Below are positions 60,164 through 64,000 of a DNA stretch of 64,000 bases, piece by piece. Position numbers and translations under genes: made by a program. Each line of letters starts with the position of its first letter. Within the stretch, counting starts at the first letter, position 1. Origin of the DNA: Paenibacillus massiliensis subsp. panacisoli DSM 21345 (GTDB lineage Bacteria; Bacillota; Bacilli; Paenibacillales; Paenibacillaceae). The notes below the pieces were generated by a model. It saw nothing but the letters and a program-made list of their open reading frames with translations. It was not told the DNA's origin and ran no database searches. Location: the NCBI RefSeq assembly GCF_000426545.1, contig NZ_AUFO01000012.1:124001-188000 (forward strand). The letters run 5' to 3'.

Positions 60164-61417
60164 ATGAAAAATTGGAAACGAATGCTCTTATCTCTTACAT
60201 TATCCGCCGGATTGCTCGTTACAGCCATGCCTGCCTGGGCTGCTCCACAGCAGCCTGCTGTCAAGGTGAACGACCAAGCAGTGCAATTCAATGCTGGGGC
60301 ACCGATGAATGATCAAGGTACAACATTCGTACCCCTACGCACAACATTGGATGCCCTGAATGTGAAGCTGACCGCCGCCGATGATGATACCATCCAGGCT
60401 ATAGTGAATGGCAAGACCATTACACTGAAGAGCAAGCTCAAGCAAATAAATGGCGTGACCTATGCACCGATTCGTATCATCGGGGAAGCAGTCGGGTATG
60501 AAGTTCGCTGGAATGCAGAGTCCGGCACTGTACTGCTGGTGTCCCGTGGAGCAGTGGCCGAGCCTGAGCTTCCTGTGGATGATACATCATCAGAACCAGC
60601 TCAGACAGAAGGACGAGGCTTTCTATGGGAAGTGGAGAGCAACGGTAACACGGTCTATCTGGTAGGCTCGATGCACATTGCTGATGACAGCTTCTATCCG
60701 CTACGCAAGGAGTTCGAGGAGGCCTTTGCAGAGGCGGACTATCTAGGGGTCGAGATTGATATCAGCAAAGCGTTGGATGAGGAGAAGCAGCAGCAGATTC
60801 TGCAAATCGGTATGTATCAGGATGGCACGACATTGAAGGAACATATATCCAGTGACACCTATGCCAAGCTGGAGAAGATCCTGACGGACAACGGCATGCA
60901 GCCCAATGCTTTGGACGCATTTAAGCCATGGGTGGTAGAGACCACACTGAGTACCTTGAAATCGGCGAAGGCAGGCTACGAGGCGTCGGCTGGAGTTGAT
61001 CTGTATTTCATCCAGAAGGCGATTGAACGCAGCATGCCGGTGCTGGAGCTGGAGACGTACGAATCGCAGCTCGGGATGTTCGACGGTCTGTCCAAGGAGC
61101 TGCAGGAGAAGAACCTGAATATTGCGCTGGATAATTTCGATGTGCTGGATGAGACGGTGGGACAGATGGCCGAGATGTGGAAGACGGGAAATGACGAGCA
61201 ATTGCTAGAGCTTACGAATAGTCTCGCCGAGGACGAAGAGTACAACAAAGCGTTGCTAGTAGATCGTAATATTGAGATGGCCAATAAGATCGATGGTTAT
61301 CTGAAAAACGGCAATAATGAGGAGTATTTCATCGTCGTTGGCGCGGCTCACTATCCTGGTGAACACGGCATCGTGAAGCTGCTGCAGGATAAAGGATACA
61401 AGGTAGAGCGTAAATGA
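60164..61417 (+). CDS. Secreted TraB/GumN family protein with stalk domain
   Basis: A 417-residue exported protein. The signal peptide ends at MPAWAAP. Residues about 30-125 form a copper-amine-oxidase-N-type stalk domain (TTFVPLRTTLDALNVKLTA, ITYAPIR-like pattern VTYAPIRIIGEAVGYEVRW). The rest is the TraB/GumN (TIKI-related) domain with YLVGSMHIADDSFYPL and the C-terminal IVVGAAHYPGEHGIV, whose histidines suggest a metallohydrolase. The stalk fusion is common in Paenibacillus. The ATG follows AAGGAGAGACACTGAAC. Confidence 0.9.
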   Translation: MKNWKRMLLSLTLSAGLLVTAMPAWAAPQQPAVKVNDQAVQFNAGAPMNDQGTTFVPLRTTLDALNVKLTAADDDTIQAIVNGKTITLKSKLKQINGVTYAPIRIIGEAVGYEVRWNAESGTVLLVSRGAVAEPELPVDDTSSEPAQTEGRGFLWEVESNGNTVYLVGSMHIADDSFYPLRKEFEEAFAEADYLGVEIDISKALDEEKQQQILQIGMYQDGTTLKEHISSDTYAKLEKILTDNGMQPNALDAFKPWVVETTLSTLKSAKAGYEASAGVDLYFIQKAIERSMPVLELETYESQLGMFDGLSKELQEKNLNIALDNFDVLDETVGQMAEMWKTGNDEQLLELTNSLAEDEEYNKALLVDRNIEMANKIDGYLKNGNNEEYFIVVGAAHYPGEHGIVKLLQDKGYKVERK

Positions 61418-61441
61418 TAAGCAAAATTGTTAGCCTGTGTC

Positions 61442-61487
61442 AAAGAAACCTTGATTCGAATTTGTTGAATCAAGGTTTCTTTGTTTT
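61442..61487 (+). terminator. Rho-independent terminator
   Basis: AAAGAAACCTTGATTC pairs perfectly with GAATCAAGGTTTCTTT (16 bp) around a 9-nt loop, followed by GTTTT. Confidence 0.9.
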
Positions 61488-61621
61488 ATGTTATGGATTT
61501 TGACCCCCTCGTTGCGGAACCCTTATAATTATAAAAAGTTGATGTTCCACGACCAATATTAGAAATAGGAAGTTATCGGTACAGAAGTGATTTGCTGATA
61601 CTGCGAGTACGGTTTACCTGA

Positions 61622-62215
61622 GAGGTCAGTGATAGCGAGTACTTGATCCAAAGAGGAAGCCAGTTAGCTGGGTTGCTGCAAGCCCCGCTGACAGTACTAA
61701 CGGTAGATTCATCCACAGAGAATGAGTATAACCAGGAGAAGCAGCATTACCTTTCTGGGTGGCAGAATCAGGTGGAGGAGGCTGGGGGACAATTTATAAT
61801 CCGTAAGTCCAATGGAAAAAAAGCGGCTGAGGTGATTGCTGAAACTGCCCGTGAAAGAAATATCACACAGATTGTAATGGGGCAATCTATTCAAACGATA
61901 TGGCAAGAGATTACCCAGGGCAATTTTATTAATGATCTGATGAAGCTGTTGGGTCCAATTGACCTTCATATGGTTGCGGTCCAGCGATATCCAGAGTTGC
62001 TGGAACAATCTCATGAGCAAGGTTTTACCGCATATTTGATTAAACAAGGCGATCGATATGTCCTTACGGAAGAGCCCATCGGAGAAGAAGCGATGAAGGG
62101 TGTATTCTTCCGTGAACTGAATACAGATTTTAACAGCGGTCTTTTTAAAATCGTTCAGAATGGTGAAGCGCAATATTTGAAGATTGTGCAAAGTGAATGG
62201 ATTAAGCCGAGATAA
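61622..62215 (+). pseudogene. Truncated KdpD-like universal stress domain
   Basis: About 197 codons are open after a TGA at 61619. The sequence from YLIQRGSQLAGLLQAPLTVL resembles the universal stress protein domain of KdpD potassium-sensor kinases, with ETARERNITQIVMGQS typical of that domain. The first beta strand and loop of the domain, the N-terminal KdpD module and any proper start are missing. The only nearby starts are TTG 61643 or internal, and no ribosome binding site is seen. It is probably a remnant, but translation from TTG cannot be excluded. Confidence 0.6.
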
Positions 62216-62297
62216 GCAACCTAAAGTCAAATATCCTCCTTAATCAATTTCATTACTTATTCAACCAATTAAAACATGATCCTCAGGGTATCCGATC

Positions 62298-62495
62298 TTG
62301 GTGATTAACCATTTGAATACGAAATCGTATAAGTTATTGAGCGCAGGAGTAGTTGTTCTACTGTTAGCATCAGCCATAAGTGGAGAAGGTTCTGGAGTGA
62401 AGGACGCTATTCAAGGAGCAATGGTGGGTGCTGGAGCTGTTCTCACTGTTGTTAGTCTATGGATGTATGGTAGCAAGAAGAAAATGAAGAGCTAA
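62298..62495 (+). CDS. Small membrane protein, unknown function
   Basis: A 65-residue protein with two hydrophobic segments (LLSAGVVVLLLASAISG; AMVGAGAVLTVVSLWM) and a Lys-rich tail. The start is TTG 62298 or GTG 62301, with only a weak AGGG upstream, so translation is less certain. A terminator follows 12 bp after the stop. Confidence 0.5.
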   Translation: MVINHLNTKSYKLLSAGVVVLLLASAISGEGSGVKDAIQGAMVGAGAVLTVVSLWMYGSKKKMKS

Positions 62496-62506
62496 ATGAA
62501 GATAGA

Positions 62507-62540
62507 GGTGCTACTCTGAATTGGGGTGGCACCCTTTTTT
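62507..62540 (+). terminator. Rho-independent terminator
   Basis: GGTGCTAC pairs with GTGGCACC through one wobble, followed by CTTTTTT. Confidence 0.75.
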
Positions 62541-62721
62541 GCATTGTAATATTCACATTTTATTTTAATGATTGAAAAAATATCAGCTAAGGCATGAGGA
62601 GCTGTGTATGCATTACCTATAACAACCGTAGGCTATTATTTCCGCTCCGACGTGAGTGTTAACTGGGCTGGTGGGCCTTTCATAATATATTGATTTGATA
62701 CGCTTTTCGTTTGGGTCATAG

Positions 62722-62750
62722 AAAAAAGCTATACCTGGGTATAGTTTTTT
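62722..62750 (+). promoter_or_regulatory. Short palindromic hairpin with T-run in the metE leader
   Basis: CTATACC (62729-62735) pairs with GGTATAG (62738-62744), flanked by AAAAAA before and TTTTTT after. It could be a terminator-attenuator in the metE leader or a bidirectional terminator. No SAM, cobalamin or T-box signature precedes it. The 62541-62721 stretch holds nothing else recognised. Confidence 0.5.
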
Positions 62751-62817
62751 GGTGTTTCCCGATAGCAGCTTCCACGCTCTATACTAAAGCCAACATTTAA
62801 GCAAGGAGCTGTTACAA

Positions 62818-64000
62818 TTGAAAACATCCATTATCGGTTATCCACGAGTCGGCGCGCTCAGAGAGCTAAAATTCGCATCCGAAAAATACTTCAAAGGTGT
62901 ACTTCCAGTTGAAGAGCTGCAACAAACGGCGGCTCAGCTTAGATACGCAAACTGGAAGCTTCAACAGGAGAACGGCGTCGATTTCATTGCCTCCAACGAT
63001 TTTTCCTTCTACGACGGACTGCTCGACACGGCTTGCTTGCTTGGGATCGTTCCGCAAAGATACCAGGAACTCGGATTAAGCCCGTTAGAGACGTATTTCG
63101 CAATGGCGAGAGGCTATCAAGGCGACAAAGGCGACGTTAAAGCGCTGGCGATGAAAAAATGGTTCAACACGAACTATCACTATATGGTGCCCGAAATCGA
63201 CGATACGACAAGCATCCATTTGGCCGGCACGAAGCTGTTCGACGAATTTACGGAAGCAAAACAGCTTGGCATCGCAACCAAGCCTGTGCTGATCGGAGCA
63301 TTCACCCTGCTCAAGCTTGCAAGGTTCACAGGCTCGAAGCAAGTGAAGGAGTTCGTGCCTGCGGTTGTCGAAGCTTATACTGCTGTTCTGAACCAATTGA
63401 ACACTCTTGGCGCAGCATGGTTCCAACTTGATGAGCCTGCATTAGTAACGGATTTGACTTCGGAGGATATCGAGCTTTTTACGGAGCTATATAGCGGTAT
63501 CCTGTCCGCCAAAGGCGACGTAAAAGTTGTCACACAAACGTATTTTGGAGACGTTCGCGACTGCTATCAGGTACTTCAAGGTCTGCCGTTCGACGGGATT
63601 GGCATCGACTTTGTCGAGGGCAAGCAGTCTTTGAACCTCGTGCGCAAGCATGGTTTCATAAATGACAAGGTGCTTTTTGCCGGTGTAATCAACGGTAAGA
63701 ACATCTGGAAAAACCAATATAAGCAAACAATTGCTCTCGTTCAAGAGATTAGCAAGCATGCAAACCAAGTCGTGCTCGGCACGTCCTGCTCGCTGCTTCA
63801 TGTCCCCTACACGATTAAGCACGAAACAAAACTGACGGCGACGAATAAGCAATACTTCGCGTTCGCGGAAGAAAAGCTGTGCGAGCTTGCAGAACTCAAG
63901 TCGATCTTGGAGCAAGAGAGTCCGGAAGCTTCGACTTATTATACAGAGAATGAGAAGCTGTTCCGTGCATCGCGACTCACGAATGACAACTCGGTACAGA
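62818..64000 (+). CDS. metE: Cobalamin-independent methionine synthase, N-terminal part (runs off window)
   Basis: The first 394 codons of MetE, which transfers a methyl group from methyltetrahydrofolate to homocysteine without B12. The start is TTG 62818, 9 nt after AAGGAG, reading KTSIIGYPRVGALRELKFA. The N-terminal barrel has NTNYHYMVPEI, ARFTGSKQVKEF, AAWFQLDEPALV and GTSCSLLHVPYT. The zinc-binding C-terminal domain lies past the window. Codon use appears to favour AAA, GAC and CGC more than nearby genes, but this was not counted. Confidence 0.95.
   Translation, partial: MKTSIIGYPRVGALRELKFASEKYFKGVLPVEELQQTAAQLRYANWKLQQENGVDFIASNDFSFYDGLLDTACLLGIVPQRYQELGLSPLETYFAMARGYQGDKGDVKALAMKKWFNTNYHYMVPEIDDTTSIHLAGTKLFDEFTEAKQLGIATKPVLIGAFTLLKLARFTGSKQVKEFVPAVVEAYTAVLNQLNTLGAAWFQLDEPALVTDLTSEDIELFTELYSGILSAKGDVKVVTQTYFGDVRDCYQVLQGLPFDGIGIDFVEGKQSLNLVRKHGFINDKVLFAGVINGKNIWKNQYKQTIALVQEISKHANQVVLGTSCSLLHVPYTIKHETKLTATNKQYFAFAEEKLCELAELKSILEQESPEASTYYTENEKLFRASRLTNDNSVQ

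Overview
The window reads as chromosomal DNA of a Paenibacillus-like Firmicute. The G+C looks moderate by eye, ribosome binding sites are strong (AAGGAGG-type), GTG and TTG starts are common, and Rho-independent terminators are frequent. The gene families point the same way: LplB/YtcP permeases, membrane-anchored AraC regulators, Spo0E-like phosphatase, YitT, VanY, copper-amine-oxidase-type stalk domain, MscL with a C-terminal zinc ribbon. No rRNA, tRNA, phage, insertion sequence or CRISPR array was seen.

1-16 kb is a carbohydrate locus for pectin-type rhamnogalacturonan. A divergent GH42 beta-galactosidase (cut by the window edge) faces a long plus-strand series: two sugar permeases, a solute-binding lipoprotein, a membrane-anchored AraC regulator, a YetA/PL26-type exo-rhamnogalacturonan lyase, a YesU-like protein, a NodB-type deacetylase, a calcium-motif propeller resembling PL11 lyases, and a GH105 unsaturated rhamnogalacturonyl hydrolase fused to a large N-terminal region. 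The enzymes lack signal peptides, so oligosaccharides are probably imported and broken down inside the cell. Intergenic gaps hold tandem repeats, a purine-only-looking leader and nested inverted repeats.

16-24 kb carries a regulator fragment, class I ribonucleotide reductase nrdA-nrdB (minus strand) with two NrdR boxes 32 bp apart, then small membrane and binding proteins (thiamine-binding MTH1187 type, SemiSWEET-like, YitT). 23.7-24.2 kb has no gene but appears to encode an unassigned structured minus-strand RNA ending in a strong terminator.

24-31 kb is a signalling region: an orphan histidine kinase, a Spo0E-like phosphatase followed by a 22-codon ORF, and an HTH-TPR regulator whose 3' end overlaps a 43-residue secreted pro-peptide in another frame. 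The last pair looks like a peptide quorum-sensing (RRNPP/arbitrium-like) receptor and signal and is the most interesting item here. RidA, a TspO-like protein and RNase H follow.

31-48 kb is mainly housekeeping: SNF2 helicase plus SWIM-finger partner, VanY, small alarmone synthetase, UvrD-like helicase, TrmB regulator, Nudix hydrolase, MscL, xanthine phosphoribosyltransferase, a secreted propeller and a UgtP-like glycosyltransferase. 48-54 kb has a TetR gene directly ahead of a polar amino acid ABC transporter and OsmC, then methionine aminopeptidase. 54-64 kb has a soluble PAS-PAS-methyl-accepting protein, a GntR-controlled ABC operon with a palindromic operator at its promoter, a secreted TraB/GumN protein, a truncated KdpD-like universal stress domain, and the 5' part of metE running off the end.
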